A DNA stretch of 64,000 bases from Nocardia vaccinii NBRC 15922 (lineage in GTDB: Bacteria; Actinomycetota; Actinomycetes; Mycobacteriales; Mycobacteriaceae): the NCBI RefSeq assembly GCF_001613305.1, contig NZ_BDCC01000033.1, forward strand, positions 248,001-312,000. The letters run 5' to 3'. The notes below the pieces were generated by a model that had not been told where the DNA came from, did no database searches, and was given only the letters and a program-made list of their open reading frames with translations. The position numbers were made by a program, and so were the translations under genes. Shown here piece by piece: positions 24,002 through 32,891 of the stretch; the first letter of the stretch is position 1; each line of letters opens with the position of its first letter.

Positions 24002-25024
24002 TCAGGCGGCGCTGCGCTCGCTCACCGGTCGGCGGCGCAGGTGCGGATGCAGCAGGGCCGGGGGCTGATATGCCTGGTCGAGGCTGCCGATGTCGGTGCC
24101 GGGCGGGACGATCTCATCGATGCGGTCGAGGATGTCGTCGCCGAGGGTGACCTCGATTCCGCTGAGCAGACCCTCGAGCTGGTCCATGGTGCGCGCGCCG
24201 AGCAGTGCGCTGGTCACGCTGGGGTGAGCGATGGTGAACGCCATGGCCAGATGGACCAGCGGCATGCCCGCCTCGGCCGCGAGCGGGATGAGCTGTTCGA
24301 CCACCTCTATGCGGCGTTCGTCGTTGAGCGATTTGAACATTCCGGCGCGGCGCACATCGGACTCCTGCCCCTTGCGGATGCGGCCGGTGAGCAGGCCCTG
24401 ACCGAGGGGGCCCCAGGTCACCACGCCCATTCCGTAGCGTTGCGCGATCGGCAGGACCTCACGCTCGATTTCGCGGTTGAGGATCGAATAGGGCGGCTGT
24501 TCGGTGCGGAAGCGCTCGTATCCGCGCCGTTCGGCGACCCACTGGGCCTCGATGATGTCCGAGGGCGGAGTGTTGGAGGACCCGATTGCGCGAACCTTTC
24601 CGCTGCGGATCAGATCGGACAGCGCCGAGAGGGTTTCCTCGATGTCGGTTTCCGGATCCAGCCTGTGGATCTGGTAGAGATCGATGTGATCGGTCTGTAG
24701 ACGGCGCAGCGAATTCTCGACCTCGGTCACGATCCAGCGCCGCGAGGTGCCCTGCCGATTGGGGTCCTGGCCCATCGGGCGGCTCACCTTGGTGGCGAGG
24801 ACGACACCGTCCCGGCGTCCTCGAAGTGCTTTGCCCACAACCTCTTCCGAGTCGCCGTAGGCGTCGGCGGTGTCGATGAAGTTGATTCCCGAGTCCAGCG
24901 CCCGGTGGATGATGCGGGCCGAGTCGTCGGGGTCCGGATTGCCCACGCTGGTGGCGAACATCAGGGCGCCGAGCGCGTACGGACTCACCCTGATGCCGGT
25001 GCGGCCGAGTGTGCGGTACTGCAT
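24002..25024 (-). CDS. Aldo/keto reductase
   Basis: A 340-residue aldo/keto reductase of the YghZ/AKR-type barrel. It starts MQYRTLGRTGIRVSPYALG; the catalytic Tyr is in NFIDTADAYGDSEEVVGKAL (Asp and Tyr of the tetrad), Lys in LATKVSRPM, and His in DLYQIHRLD. A C-terminal segment with SALLGARTMDQLEG would hold the NADPH phosphate. It would reduce an aldehyde or ketone in the cytosol. AGGAG lies 6 bases before the ATG at 25024. The divergent tetR gene and the paired operator between them indicate local control. Confidence 0.93.
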   Translation of the reverse strand: MQYRTLGRTGIRVSPYALGALMFATSVGNPDPDDSARIIHRALDSGINFIDTADAYGDSEEVVGKALRGRRDGVVLATKVSRPMGQDPNRQGTSRRWIVTEVENSLRRLQTDHIDLYQIHRLDPETDIEETLSALSDLIRSGKVRAIGSSNTPPSDIIEAQWVAERRGYERFRTEQPPYSILNREIEREVLPIAQRYGMGVVTWGPLGQGLLTGRIRKGQESDVRRAGMFKSLNDERRIEVVEQLIPLAAEAGMPLVHLAMAFTIAHPSVTSALLGARTMDQLEGLLSGIEVTLGDDILDRIDEIVPPGTDIGSLDQAYQPPALLHPHLRRRPVSERSAA

Positions 25025-25090
25025 GGATAGCTCCTGGGATAGGGGACGGATGTGGTCGCCGATCACGTTGTGTCGTACGCTCGACCTAAG

Positions 25091-25128
25091 CGGAAAGCTA
25101 TTCCGGAACTATACGGAAAACTTTTCCG
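25091..25128. promoter_or_regulatory. Two TetR-type operators between aldo/keto reductase and tetR
   Basis: Two related palindromes 23 bp apart centre to centre: CGGAAAGCTATTCCG (25091-25105) and the perfect CGGAAAACTTTTCCG (25114-25128). Placement in the divergent promoter fits cooperative binding by the adjacent TetR protein. Confidence 0.75.
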
Positions 25129-25150
25129 GTTAGGCAAGTGAGGTATCGAA

Positions 25151-25783
25151 TTGACCGATGAAGAGCTGTTGACCGGCGAGGATCCGAGCAGCGACGCGGG
25201 TGTGGCCGCGCCGCGCCGCCGCCGGGCCGACGCGCAACGCAATGTCGACGCGCTACTCGAAGCGGCCAAGGGCGTCTTCGCGGTCTCGGGCGTGGACGCC
25301 CCCGCGAAGGAGATCACCGATCGTGCGGGAGTCGGCGTCGGCACGTTGTATCGGCACTTCCCGCAGCGGTCCGATCTGGTCGCGGCCGTACTGGAACGCG
25401 AGATCGACGTGTGCGTGGCGGCGGGCCCGGTTCTGTCCGCCGCCCACGACCCGGCCGAGGCGCTGGCGAAGTGGTTGTACCGGCTCACCGAATTCGTCGG
25501 AACCAAACGAGGACTCGCGGCGGCCATACATTCGGACGCACCGAAGTTCGACGATCTGGCCGGGCGCCTGCTGAAGCGGCTCGAGCCCGTACTCGGCGAC
25601 CTCATCGACGCGGCGGTCGCGACCGGCGAGATCCGCGACGATATCGGCCCGCGCGAACTGGTGCACGCGGTGGCGCTGCTCTGCCAGCCCGTTCCCGGCG
25701 AGGATCTGACCTACAACCAGCACATGGTGAGCGTTCTGGTGGACGGGTTGCGTCGCGGGGCCCGTCCGGCGACGACCCGTTGA
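25151..25783 (+). CDS. TetR-family repressor
   Basis: A 210-residue TetR regulator. The HTH lies at residues ~35-75 (GVDAPAKEITDRAGVGVGTLYRHFPQRS, of which GVGVGTLYRHFP is the recognition helix). The C-terminal ligand domain resembles the SbtR-like group common in actinobacteria. The TTG start at 25151 is tentative, since the next in-frame ATG would delete the N-terminal arm. Divergent from the aldo/keto reductase gene with two CGGAAA...TTTCCG-type palindromes between them, so it probably represses both. Confidence 0.9.
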   Translation: MTDEELLTGEDPSSDAGVAAPRRRRADAQRNVDALLEAAKGVFAVSGVDAPAKEITDRAGVGVGTLYRHFPQRSDLVAAVLEREIDVCVAAGPVLSAAHDPAEALAKWLYRLTEFVGTKRGLAAAIHSDAPKFDDLAGRLLKRLEPVLGDLIDAAVATGEIRDDIGPRELVHAVALLCQPVPGEDLTYNQHMVSVLVDGLRRGARPATTR

Positions 25784-25790
25784 ACGAAAA

Positions 25791-25818
25791 GCCGGCCCGG
25801 TCATTCGACCGGACCGGC
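25791..25818. terminator. Bidirectional terminator hairpin
   Basis: A 12-bp stem GCCGGCCCGGTC / GACCGGACCGGC with one mismatch and a 4-base loop, between the convergent tetR and F420-enzyme genes; AAAA precedes it, which gives a U-run on the minus strand. Confidence 0.75.
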
Positions 25819-25859
25819 AATCGCTTGTGTGGCAACCGAATTCGAGCGAAAAATTCCCG

Positions 25860-26291
25860 CTACTTCGGATCGAGGACGAAGACCGGGATCAGCCGATCGG
25901 TCTTGGTTTGGTATTCCGCGTAGGGCGGGTAGGCGGCGACGGCGCGCTCCCACCACACGGCGCGTTCGTCACCCTCGACCTCGCGGGCGACGTAGTCCTT
26001 GGTCACGGTGCCGTCCTGGAGCGGGAACTCCGGATGCGCCTTGATGTTGTAGTACCAGACCGGGTGCTCGGGTGCGCCGCCCTTGGAGGCGACGACCGCG
26101 TAGTGACCGTCGTGCTCCACCCGCATCACCGGCGTGTACCGCAACTTGCCGCTCTTCGCGCCGCGCAACGTCAACAGCACGATCGGCGACCCGACGACCT
26201 CGATGCCCTCGGTGGTGCCCGTGTCGAGGATCTTCTTCGTCTGATCCTGTACCCAGTCCGTTGGGCTCAGCTCTACCGTCTCATCTGTCAT
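25860..26291 (-). CDS. Deazaflavin (F420)-dependent nitroreductase family protein
   Basis: A 143-residue split-beta-barrel protein of the Ddn family. The typical segments are VLLTLRGAKSGKLRYTPVM, VVASKGGAPEHPVWYYNI and the AYPPYAEYQTKTDR C-terminal motif, which together bind the F420 cofactor and substrate. Members reduce quinones or nitro compounds with F420H2, which fits a Nocardia or Mycobacterium host. ATG at 26291; the upstream in-frame ATG at 26324 is less likely. It ends at a shared terminator. Confidence 0.93.
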   Translation of the reverse strand: MTDETVELSPTDWVQDQTKKILDTGTTEGIEVVGSPIVLLTLRGAKSGKLRYTPVMRVEHDGHYAVVASKGGAPEHPVWYYNIKAHPEFPLQDGTVTKDYVAREVEGDERAVWWERAVAAYPPYAEYQTKTDRLIPVFVLDPK

Positions 26292-26488
26292 ATTCACGCC
26301 CAACGGTGCGCGGATCGTTCTCATTCCCGGTACGTGTGTCGGTTCGGCAAACCCCTGGTCATCGGCTGTCCGTACCGCCCTGTGCGAGTCCTTCCCGGTG
26401 GCCGCCGGGTGCCTCGGCCCGTCGGTCGCACTCGGCGCGAGTCCGTGCCGACATGCGGGACGCGCCGCGATACCGGATCATCGCAGGT

Positions 26489-27202
26489 ATGCCAGAACTC
26501 TACTTCTCCCCGGATCAGCTGGACGAAAACGGTTGTCCCACTTGGGTGACCGCGCTCGCGGGGGAGGAATACGATCCGAACCACCTGGTGCACATCGTGC
26601 GTGATCTGGACCCGGCCGATGCGCTGGCGCTGCTGGGCGTAGACCGGCAGGACATCCGGCCGTGTGAGCTACCCGCCCGCAGCCCCGGCGACCGGGCGTC
26701 ATTGGCCAGGGCCGCGATCGAACCGCTGAACCCGACCGTGGTGCTCATCGCCGGGCGCGTCGGCGAATGGACGTTCATCTACGACGACCTGGGTGAGACC
26801 AGTTGTCTGTGGCACCTAGAACAGCGCCCGGAGGCGGTGTCGGCGCTGTCCACCGCTGGTGCGGCGGCCGCCATCAGTAGTGTCGCGATTACCGGGCATA
26901 TCAACTTCGGCTACGCGATCGACGGGGAGACGCTGTTCTTCCACTCCCGGGACGAATCCGATCTCGACGATCTCGCCGAGGTGCCCGCCGAGGTGCGTGC
27001 GGCTGTCGAGGCCGCCGGAACGGTCGGTGCCGAGTTCGACGACGGGACCACCATGCGGATCATCTGCGCGCTCGGTGGACTGCCGCGCACATTGGCCGAG
27101 TTGCGTGAAATCCCGTTGCTGATCGCACCGTACGACTCGCGGCCGGAGCTGTTCGGCAAGCCCTCGTTGACCCTCGCGCCGCAACCGTATCCGTTTCGAT
27201 GA
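26489..27202 (+). CDS. DUF6461-like protein
   Basis: A 237-residue cytosolic protein without signal peptide or helix. It shows the layout of the actinobacterial DUF6461 group: an N-terminal LVHIVRDLDPADALALLGV stretch, a central TFIYDDLGET stretch, and an ITGHINFGYAIDGETLFFHS stretch (shown in part, HINFGYAIDGETL) before a helical C-terminus. Such proteins are abundant, often multi-copy, in actinobacteria and have no known function. An in-frame ATG at 26453 would add 12 residues. Confidence 0.72.
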   Translation: MPELYFSPDQLDENGCPTWVTALAGEEYDPNHLVHIVRDLDPADALALLGVDRQDIRPCELPARSPGDRASLARAAIEPLNPTVVLIAGRVGEWTFIYDDLGETSCLWHLEQRPEAVSALSTAGAAAAISSVAITGHINFGYAIDGETLFFHSRDESDLDDLAEVPAEVRAAVEAAGTVGAEFDDGTTMRIICALGGLPRTLAELREIPLLIAPYDSRPELFGKPSLTLAPQPYPFR

Positions 27203-27220
27203 TTCGGCGGGTTCAGCTGT

Positions 27221-28138
27221 CTAGGACGCTCGAACGTCTTCGGGGATACGGGCGAGCAGGTCCCGGCACGCGGTGATCAGCCGGGCGCGCAGGCCATCGG
27301 CGTGCTCCGCGATCTCGGATTGCCGGCGGACGTAGTCGGCTCGCCCGGAAGGGGTTTCGATGGCGATCGGCTCGTAGCCGTACTCGGACAGGTCGTAGGG
27401 ACTTGCGCGCATATCGAGTTCGCGTGCGGAGCAGGCGAGTTCGAAGCAGTCCAGCAGCAGGCCCGACTCGACCAGCGGGACGAGTTTGAAGGCCCATTTG
27501 TACAAGTCCATATTGGCGTGCAGGCAGCCGGGTTGTTCGCGCAGGACTCGGCCGTCGCGGGTCAGCGGATCGGTGTTGCGCGGGACCGCGTCGGGGGTGA
27601 AGAACCGGAAGGCGTCGAAATGGGTGCAGCGCAACGACATCGACTCCACCACGGCATCGGTGCCGGCGTGGCCGAGGCGCAGGGGCACCTGCTGATGGCG
27701 GACCTCCCGCGAGCGATACACCATCGCCCATTCGTGCAGCCCGAAACAGGACAGTCGGGCGGGGCGGGATGCGGTGGCGCACAACAGGTCCGCCACGAAC
27801 TCGATGGTGTCGCGGCGGCGCAGCAGGTATGCGGCATCGGCAGCCCAGGCGCCCGCGCCCGAGGCGGTCTCCTGATGCCGGTACCCTCGCGCGCCGTCGT
27901 ATTCCCGGGCGTTCTCCAGCGCCACGCCGTAACCCGGATGCCAGCGGCGCAATTGGGCCGGTTTGTGCCCGTAGTAGGTGAACAGGAAGTCGATGACCGG
28001 ATGTTTCGACCCTGCCGACCGGTGTCGCAGATACGGACCGACGAGAGCATCGACCCGGTCGCGGTGCACCCGCGCGCGGGCGCGCCACCGCGACTCGGGC
28101 AGGAAATCGTGGGCCGAACCGGTCATCGCGGCTCTCAT
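27221..28138 (-). CDS. Conserved actinobacterial protein, often labelled 3-methyladenine DNA glycosylase
   Basis: A 305-residue soluble protein with a recognisable core: HPVIDFLFTYYGHKPAQL, RRWHPGYGVAL and CLHANMDLYKWAFKL, the last shaping a His/Asn/Asp/Lys-rich possible active site. Databases commonly call this family 3-methyladenine DNA glycosylase, but I see no helix-hairpin-helix or other glycosylase motif, so the name should be treated with caution. Its ATG overlaps the stop of the CNNM gene (ATGA), which places it at the end of the transporter operon. Confidence 0.7.
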   Translation of the reverse strand: MRAAMTGSAHDFLPESRWRARARVHRDRVDALVGPYLRHRSAGSKHPVIDFLFTYYGHKPAQLRRWHPGYGVALENAREYDGARGYRHQETASGAGAWAADAAYLLRRRDTIEFVADLLCATASRPARLSCFGLHEWAMVYRSREVRHQQVPLRLGHAGTDAVVESMSLRCTHFDAFRFFTPDAVPRNTDPLTRDGRVLREQPGCLHANMDLYKWAFKLVPLVESGLLLDCFELACSARELDMRASPYDLSEYGYEPIAIETPSGRADYVRRQSEIAEHADGLRARLITACRDLLARIPEDVRAS

Positions 28139-29199
28139 TCCGCGATCCGGTGGGTGGCGTCGCGGACCGTGCCCACGAACTCCTCGACCAGATCCTCGAG
28201 CGCGACGATACCGACGGTGTTGCCGCGGCTGTCGACCGCGCGCCCGAGATGACTGCTGGTACGTCGCAGCCGCGAGAGCGCCTCGTACAGGGTGGTGCCC
28301 ATGCTGACCGTCGGCAGTGGGCGGATATCGGCGCGGGGGATCGGCGTGGCCGGGCCCGCATCGTCGTCGGCGACCTTGTCCAGCACATCCTTCACATGCA
28401 GGTAGCCGACCAGCGAACCGTCTTCGGTGCGCACCGGATATCGGGAGAAACCCGTCTCGGCGACCGCGGATTCGATATCGCCGAGGGTGGTTCCGTCCCC
28501 GCGCAGGGGCACGCACCGGGTCTTGGCCAGCGGCACCATCACATCGGCGACGATGCGGTCGGTGGTGCCCAGCGCCTGGGTGAGACGACGATGCTCCTCC
28601 TCGTCGATCAAACCCTCCGAACGGGATTCCCCGAGCATCTCGGCCAGCTCCACCGACGAGACCGTGGTGTCCAGCTCGTCCTTGGGCTCGATCCGCAGTG
28701 CCCGCAGCGACAGATTCGCGGCCAGGTTGTAGAACACGATCACCGGACGGGCCAGCCGCAGCCAGATCAACATCACCGGAACCAGAAGTAGCGCAACGCG
28801 TTCCGGCCCGGCCAGGGCGATGTTCTTCGGGATCATCTCACCCAGCAGCATATGCAGCATCACCACCAGGCACAGCGACAGCGCGAACGAGATCGGATGC
28901 AGCAGCTGTTCGGGTACGTGGGCCAGATCGAAGGGCCGTGTCAACAGATGCGCGATGGCCGGTTCGCCGATCCGGCCCAGCAGCAGCGAGGCGATGGTGA
29001 TGCCCAGCTGTGCGGCGGCCAGCATCATCGACAGGTGCTCGCCGGCCCGGATGACCGTCACCGCACCACGTTTGCCCTGTGCCTGCAAGGCTTCGAGCCG
29101 GTCGCGGCGGGCGGAGATGAGTGCGAATTCCGCGCCGACGAAGAAGGCATTGCAGCCCAGCAGCACCAGCGTCAGCAGCACACCGAACAGATCACCCAT
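28135..29199 (-). CDS. CNNM/CorC-family membrane protein with CBS domains (Rv1841c-like)
   Basis: A 354-residue protein with an N-terminal CNNM/DUF21 membrane domain (about four helices, residues 1-170, including FFVGAEFALISARRDRLEAL and the LGEMIPKNIAL motif) and a CBS pair (residues ~200-340: DVMVPLAKTRCVPL, GFSRYPVRTEDGSLVGYLHVKD shown in part, and GIVALEDLVEE). Unlike its neighbour it lacks the C-terminal CorC_HlyC domain. CNNM proteins export or sense Mg2+. It overlaps the upstream CNNM gene by 8 bp; the two may form a heteromer. Confidence 0.93.
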   Translation of the reverse strand: MGDLFGVLLTLVLLGCNAFFVGAEFALISARRDRLEALQAQGKRGAVTVIRAGEHLSMMLAAAQLGITIASLLLGRIGEPAIAHLLTRPFDLAHVPEQLLHPISFALSLCLVVMLHMLLGEMIPKNIALAGPERVALLLVPVMLIWLRLARPVIVFYNLAANLSLRALRIEPKDELDTTVSSVELAEMLGESRSEGLIDEEEHRRLTQALGTTDRIVADVMVPLAKTRCVPLRGDGTTLGDIESAVAETGFSRYPVRTEDGSLVGYLHVKDVLDKVADDDAGPATPIPRADIRPLPTVSMGTTLYEALSRLRRTSSHLGRAVDSRGNTVGIVALEDLVEEFVGTVRDATHRIAE

Positions 29200-30574
29200 G
29201 GCTGAGCTCCCAATCCGTCACCGCGGCGGCGTCCACCGGTTGCAGCAGTACCCGGTCGATCCGGCGCCCGTCCATGCGTTCCACCCGGGCCAGCCACCCG
29301 CCGCCGGAATGCATCCGACTCGAATTCGGTTGTCCCGTACCGGGATCGGGCAGCAGAACCTCGTCACCGGTCTCGGGGATCCGGCCCAGCCGGGTCAGCA
29401 CCAGACCGCCGAGGGTTTCGTATTCACCCTCGGGCGCGTCGTATCCGGTGGTGCGGGCGACCTCGTCGATGCGCAGCAGACCCGAGCAGTTCCAGCCCGA
29501 GGAGGTGCGGCGCACGTCGAGTTCCTCCTCGTCGTGCTCGTCGCGCACATCGCCGAGGATCTCCTCGATGATGTCCTCCATCGTCACCAGGCCCGCGGTG
29601 CCGCCGTATTCGTCGACCACCAGCGCCACCTGCATACCGTCCGCGCGCACCCGTTCCAGCACCGCGTCACCGTCCAGGCTCGCCGGAACGATCGGCACCT
29701 GGTGGGCGATGGCGCGCAATCCGATATGGCGGCGATCCCGGACCGGATGCACGAATGCCTGTTTGACGTGCACCACGCCCAGGGTGTTGTCAAGATCGCC
29801 GTCGATCACCGGGAATCGGGAGAATCCGGTGCGGTTCGCGGCGGCGATCAGATCGGCGATGGTGTCGTCCTGATCCAGGGTTTCGATCTTCACCCGGGGC
29901 GTCATCAATTCCTCGGCGCTGCGCTCGCCGAATTCCAGGGAACGACCCACCACCTGCGCGGTGCGCAGATCCAGTGCGCCGCGCAGGGCGGAAGTGCGCA
30001 CCAGCGACCCCAATTCCTCGGGGGAGCGCGCCGAGCGCAGTTCCTCGGCGGGTTCGATGCCCAGCTGCCGCACCACCCAGTTGGCGGTGCCGTTGAGCAG
30101 TTTGATCAACCAGGAGAAGAACGTGGAGAAGGTGATCATCGGGATCGCGGTCAGGCGCGCGATGGCCAGCGGCGCGGTGATGGCGATGTTCTTCGGCACC
30201 AGTTCGCCGTAGACCATGGACAGCGAGGTGGCCAGGACCAACGAGATGACCAGCGAAATACCCTGTGCGGCACCCGGACTCGCGCCCAGCGCAGTGCACA
30301 GCGGTTCGATCAGCCGGGCCAGGACGGGTTCGGCGATATAACCGGTGACCAGGGTGGTGAGGGTGATGCCGAGCTGCGCGCCGGACAGCTGGAACGACAG
30401 TGTCCGGTGTGCGTGACGGACCTGGCGGGCGCGGCGGTCACCGTCACGGGCATGCGCCTCGACGGTGCTGCGTTCCAGGGCGGTGAGTGAGAATTCGGCG
30501 GCGACGAACAGTGCGGTGCCGACGGTGAGCGCGACGAAGCCCACCAGACTCAGAATCGTGAGCAGCACGGACAC
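29192..30574 (-). CDS. CNNM/CorC-family protein with CBS and CorC_HlyC domains (Rv1842c-like)
   Basis: A 460-residue protein: CNNM membrane domain (residues ~1-190, ALFVAAEFSLTALERSTVEA first helix, YGELVPKNIAI motif), CBS pair (~215-345, ELMTPRVKIETLDQDD and GVVHVKQAFVHPV), and a C-terminal CorC_HlyC domain (~360-440, EYETLGGLVLTRLGRIPETG). The acidic VDEYGGTAGLVTMEDIIEEI motif marks CBS2 (key part VDEYGGTAGLVT). Such proteins act in magnesium or cobalt homeostasis at the membrane. The GTG at 30574 is preceded by a long untranslated leader. Gene order with guaB1 matches mycobacteria. Confidence 0.94.
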   Translation of the reverse strand: MSVLLTILSLVGFVALTVGTALFVAAEFSLTALERSTVEAHARDGDRRARQVRHAHRTLSFQLSGAQLGITLTTLVTGYIAEPVLARLIEPLCTALGASPGAAQGISLVISLVLATSLSMVYGELVPKNIAITAPLAIARLTAIPMITFSTFFSWLIKLLNGTANWVVRQLGIEPAEELRSARSPEELGSLVRTSALRGALDLRTAQVVGRSLEFGERSAEELMTPRVKIETLDQDDTIADLIAAANRTGFSRFPVIDGDLDNTLGVVHVKQAFVHPVRDRRHIGLRAIAHQVPIVPASLDGDAVLERVRADGMQVALVVDEYGGTAGLVTMEDIIEEILGDVRDEHDEEELDVRRTSSGWNCSGLLRIDEVARTTGYDAPEGEYETLGGLVLTRLGRIPETGDEVLLPDPGTGQPNSSRMHSGGGWLARVERMDGRRIDRVLLQPVDAAAVTDWELSHG

Positions 30575-30801
30575 GTCTCAACACCGTCCCCGATGCCTGA
30601 GGTGTCCGGGAATTGCTGCGGTTACGGGGGCGCCGGGTATGTCACCCGGCTCGGTAGAGGAGCCCTCCTGAGTGGCGCCCTCGGACGCGGGTGACAACTG
30701 GTTCCTTTCGCAAGCGGAAGCTGTTCTTCGGTACGGACACGGCCGCGGGCCTTCCTCGTGCCCGGACCGGCAACCTTCATGTTACCGGCAACCGCTGCGA
30801 A
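30575..30801 (-). promoter_or_regulatory. Long structured leader upstream of the CNNM operon
   Basis: About 225 bp with no convincing gene between the guaB1 terminator and the CNNM start. On the minus strand it has two GGTTGCCGG repeats, an AGGAGGGCTCCT self-complementary element, and a CCGGGT-gacat-ACCCGG hairpin close to the start codon. The GGCTCCT stretch recalls part of the M-box Mg2+ riboswitch, but the rest of that consensus is absent. A metal-sensing RNA is a hypothesis only. Confidence 0.35.
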
Positions 30802-30830
30802 GGTCGCCACCGCGGCGCGCGGTGGCGACC
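30802..30830 (-). terminator. Terminator of guaB1
   Basis: A perfect 13-bp stem GGTCGCCACCGCG and complement with a 3-base loop, 25 bp past the guaB1 stop; it isolates guaB1 from the CNNM operon on the same strand. Confidence 0.8.
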
Positions 30831-30854
30831 CGAATCATCGGCCGATCGGAACTT

Positions 30855-32291
30855 TCACCACCCCGACGGCAGCGGGCGACCCTCGGCGAATCCGGCCGCG
30901 GACTGCACGCCGAGCACCGCCTTGTCGTGCAGTTCGCCCAGCGTGCGGGCCCCGGCGTAGGTGCAGGCGCTGCGCACGCCCGAGCAGATGTGGTCGATGA
31001 GATCCTCCACACCCGGCCGCTCGGGATCCAGGAGCATCCGCGAGGAGGAGATGCCCTCCTCGAACAGCGCCTTGCGGGCCCGGTCGAAGGCGTTGTCGGT
31101 GGCGGTGCGCGCGGCGACCGCACGCTTGGACGCCATGCCGAAACTTGTCTTGTAGGCGTTCCCGTCACGGTCGACGCGCAGGTCGCCGGGGGATTCGTAG
31201 GTGCCGGCGAACCAGGAGCCGATCATCACGTTCGACGCGCCCGCGGCGATGGCCAGGGCGACGTCGCGCGGATGCCGCACGCCGCCGTCGGCCCAGATGT
31301 GCACGCCGAGATCCTTTGCGGCCGAGGAGCATTCGGCCACGGCGGAGAACTGCGGACGGCCCACGCCGGTCATCATGCGGGTGGTGCACATCGCGCCGGG
31401 CCCGACGCCGACCTTGATGATGTCGGCTCCGGCCGCGGCCAGATCGCGGGTGCCCTCGGCGGAGACCACATTGCCCGCCACCAGCGGAACGCCCAGGCGC
31501 AGATCGGCCACCGAACGCAGCGCCTCCAGCATCTTGACCTGGTGGCCGTGCGCGGTGTCCATGACCAGGACGTCGGCGCCGGCGTCGACCAGCGCCTTGG
31601 CCTTCGCCGGGACGTCGCCGTTGATGCCGACCGCCGCCGCGATGCGCAGCTTGCCGGTCCCGTCGACCGCGGGGTCGTAGATGCCGGTGCGGACCGCGCC
31701 GGTACGGGTGAGCACACCGGCGAGCGTGCCGTCCGCGGCCAGCAGCACCGCGAGGTGCGCGTGCTGCGCTTCGAGGATCTCGAAGATCTCACGCGGTGAG
31801 GCGTCGGCGGCGGCGGTGACGAATCCGGTCTCGGCCACGCTGCCCAGGCGTGCGAAACGGTCCACATCGGCGCAGGCTGCCTCGGTGACCACGCCGATCG
31901 GGCGGCCGTTCTCCACGACCACGACCGCGCCGTGCGCACGCTTGTGGATCAGCGCCAGCGCTTCCGAGACCGAATGATCCGGGCCCAGCACCACGGGGGT
32001 GTCGGCGACCAGCGAGCGGGTCTTCACGAAGGAGATCGTGTCGGCGGCCGCACCGAGCGGTAGATCCTGCGGCAGCACCACGATGCCGCCGCGGCGGGCG
32101 ACCGTCTCGGCCATCCGGCGTCCGGCGACCGCGGTCATATTGGCCACCACGATCGGGATCGTCGTGCCCGTCCCGTCGCTGGTCGACAGGTCGACGTCGA
32201 ATCGGGACGTGACTTCCGTCCGATTCGGGACGAGGAAGATGTCGTCGTAGGTCAGGTCGTAGGGCGGCTGATGGCCCGGTAGAAACTGCAC
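30855..32291 (-). CDS. guaB1: GuaB1, GMP reductase of the IMP dehydrogenase family
   Basis: A 478-residue IMPDH/GMPR-fold barrel with an inserted CBS pair (residues ~95-210, including LALIHKRAHGAVVVVE). The phosphate site is DVLVMDTAHGH and the Cys loop is GVGPGAMCTTRMMTGVG, with the reactive Cys between Met and Thr. The C-terminal flap differs from true GuaB2 enzymes. The mycobacterial GuaB1 has been shown to be a GMP reductase converting GMP to IMP with NADPH, regulated through its CBS domains; by family and by locus (beside the two CNNM genes) this is its orthologue. Monocistronic with its own terminator. Confidence 0.94.
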   Translation of the reverse strand: MQFLPGHQPPYDLTYDDIFLVPNRTEVTSRFDVDLSTSDGTGTTIPIVVANMTAVAGRRMAETVARRGGIVVLPQDLPLGAAADTISFVKTRSLVADTPVVLGPDHSVSEALALIHKRAHGAVVVVENGRPIGVVTEAACADVDRFARLGSVAETGFVTAAADASPREIFEILEAQHAHLAVLLAADGTLAGVLTRTGAVRTGIYDPAVDGTGKLRIAAAVGINGDVPAKAKALVDAGADVLVMDTAHGHQVKMLEALRSVADLRLGVPLVAGNVVSAEGTRDLAAAGADIIKVGVGPGAMCTTRMMTGVGRPQFSAVAECSSAAKDLGVHIWADGGVRHPRDVALAIAAGASNVMIGSWFAGTYESPGDLRVDRDGNAYKTSFGMASKRAVAARTATDNAFDRARKALFEEGISSSRMLLDPERPGVEDLIDHICSGVRSACTYAGARTLGELHDKAVLGVQSAAGFAEGRPLPSGW

Positions 32292-32390
32292 TCCGGCAAT
32301 TGTAGGGGAACTCCCGGGTTGCGCGGACGAGCTCGGCGAACGTGGCGCGGGCTGCTGACCGGCCGATTGCGAGCCCGTACGGTGGTCGCG

Positions 32391-32891
32391 TCAGCGGTGC
32401 CGGCGGAACAGAGTGCGCCGCCATCGGGGAGCGGCCGACGCGGTAGGCGTGCGCTCGGTGGTCGCCGCGTGTTCGGGCCGTGCCGCGGGTTGCCGCCGGG
32501 CGCGCCACTGTGCGACCACCTCGTCGGCGTTGACCGGCCGGACGTTGACGTGCGGTCCGTGCGGCATCCGCAACCAGGCGACGATCCGGGCGTTGAGTTC
32601 GCGGACGTGCTCCCGAACCCGCTGCTCGGAATTCATGGTCCGCACCGCGTCCGGCAGCCGTTCCACATCGCGCCGCAGCAGCAATGACGGCGGCAGCATG
32701 CCGTCCCCGCTCACGCCCTCGCGCCGCAGATAATCCTTCAGCCACCAGTTCTCGTCGTAGCTCTGCCCCGCATCCGGCAGCGGCTTGCCCACACCCGGCA
32801 GATCATCGAATTCACCGCGCTCGGTCGCCTCGCGAATCTGCTTGTCCAGCCACGATTCGTAGGTCATACCGGCTGGTTTGCGTTCGGTCAT
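32391..32891 (-). CDS. DUF1992 (DnaJ-homologue C28-like) protein
   Basis: A 166-residue protein. The conserved DUF1992 domain occupies residues ~8-75: WLDKQIREATERGEFDDLPG followed by GKPLP and NWWLKDYLRREG, the family signature. The remainder is a helical arm and a basic Arg-rich tail (RRTLFRRHR). DUF1992 proteins are related to the DNAJC28 family and are suspected co-chaperones without the J-domain HPD motif. It sits alone between guaB1 and the helicase gene. Confidence 0.92.
   Translation of the reverse strand: MTERKPAGMTYESWLDKQIREATERGEFDDLPGVGKPLPDAGQSYDENWWLKDYLRREGVSGDGMLPPSLLLRRDVERLPDAVRTMNSEQRVREHVRELNARIVAWLRMPHGPHVNVRPVNADEVVAQWRARRQPAARPEHAATTERTPTASAAPRWRRTLFRRHR

Noticed and set aside
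30575..30801. M-box (ykoK) Mg2+ riboswitch call
   Set aside because: Only one short GGCTCCT-like stretch matches; the other conserved M-box blocks are absent.
30622..30810. Small protein gene in the CNNM leader
   Set aside because: The 62-codon frame has a Pro/Arg-rich end, no ribosome-binding site and overlaps the guaB1 terminator.
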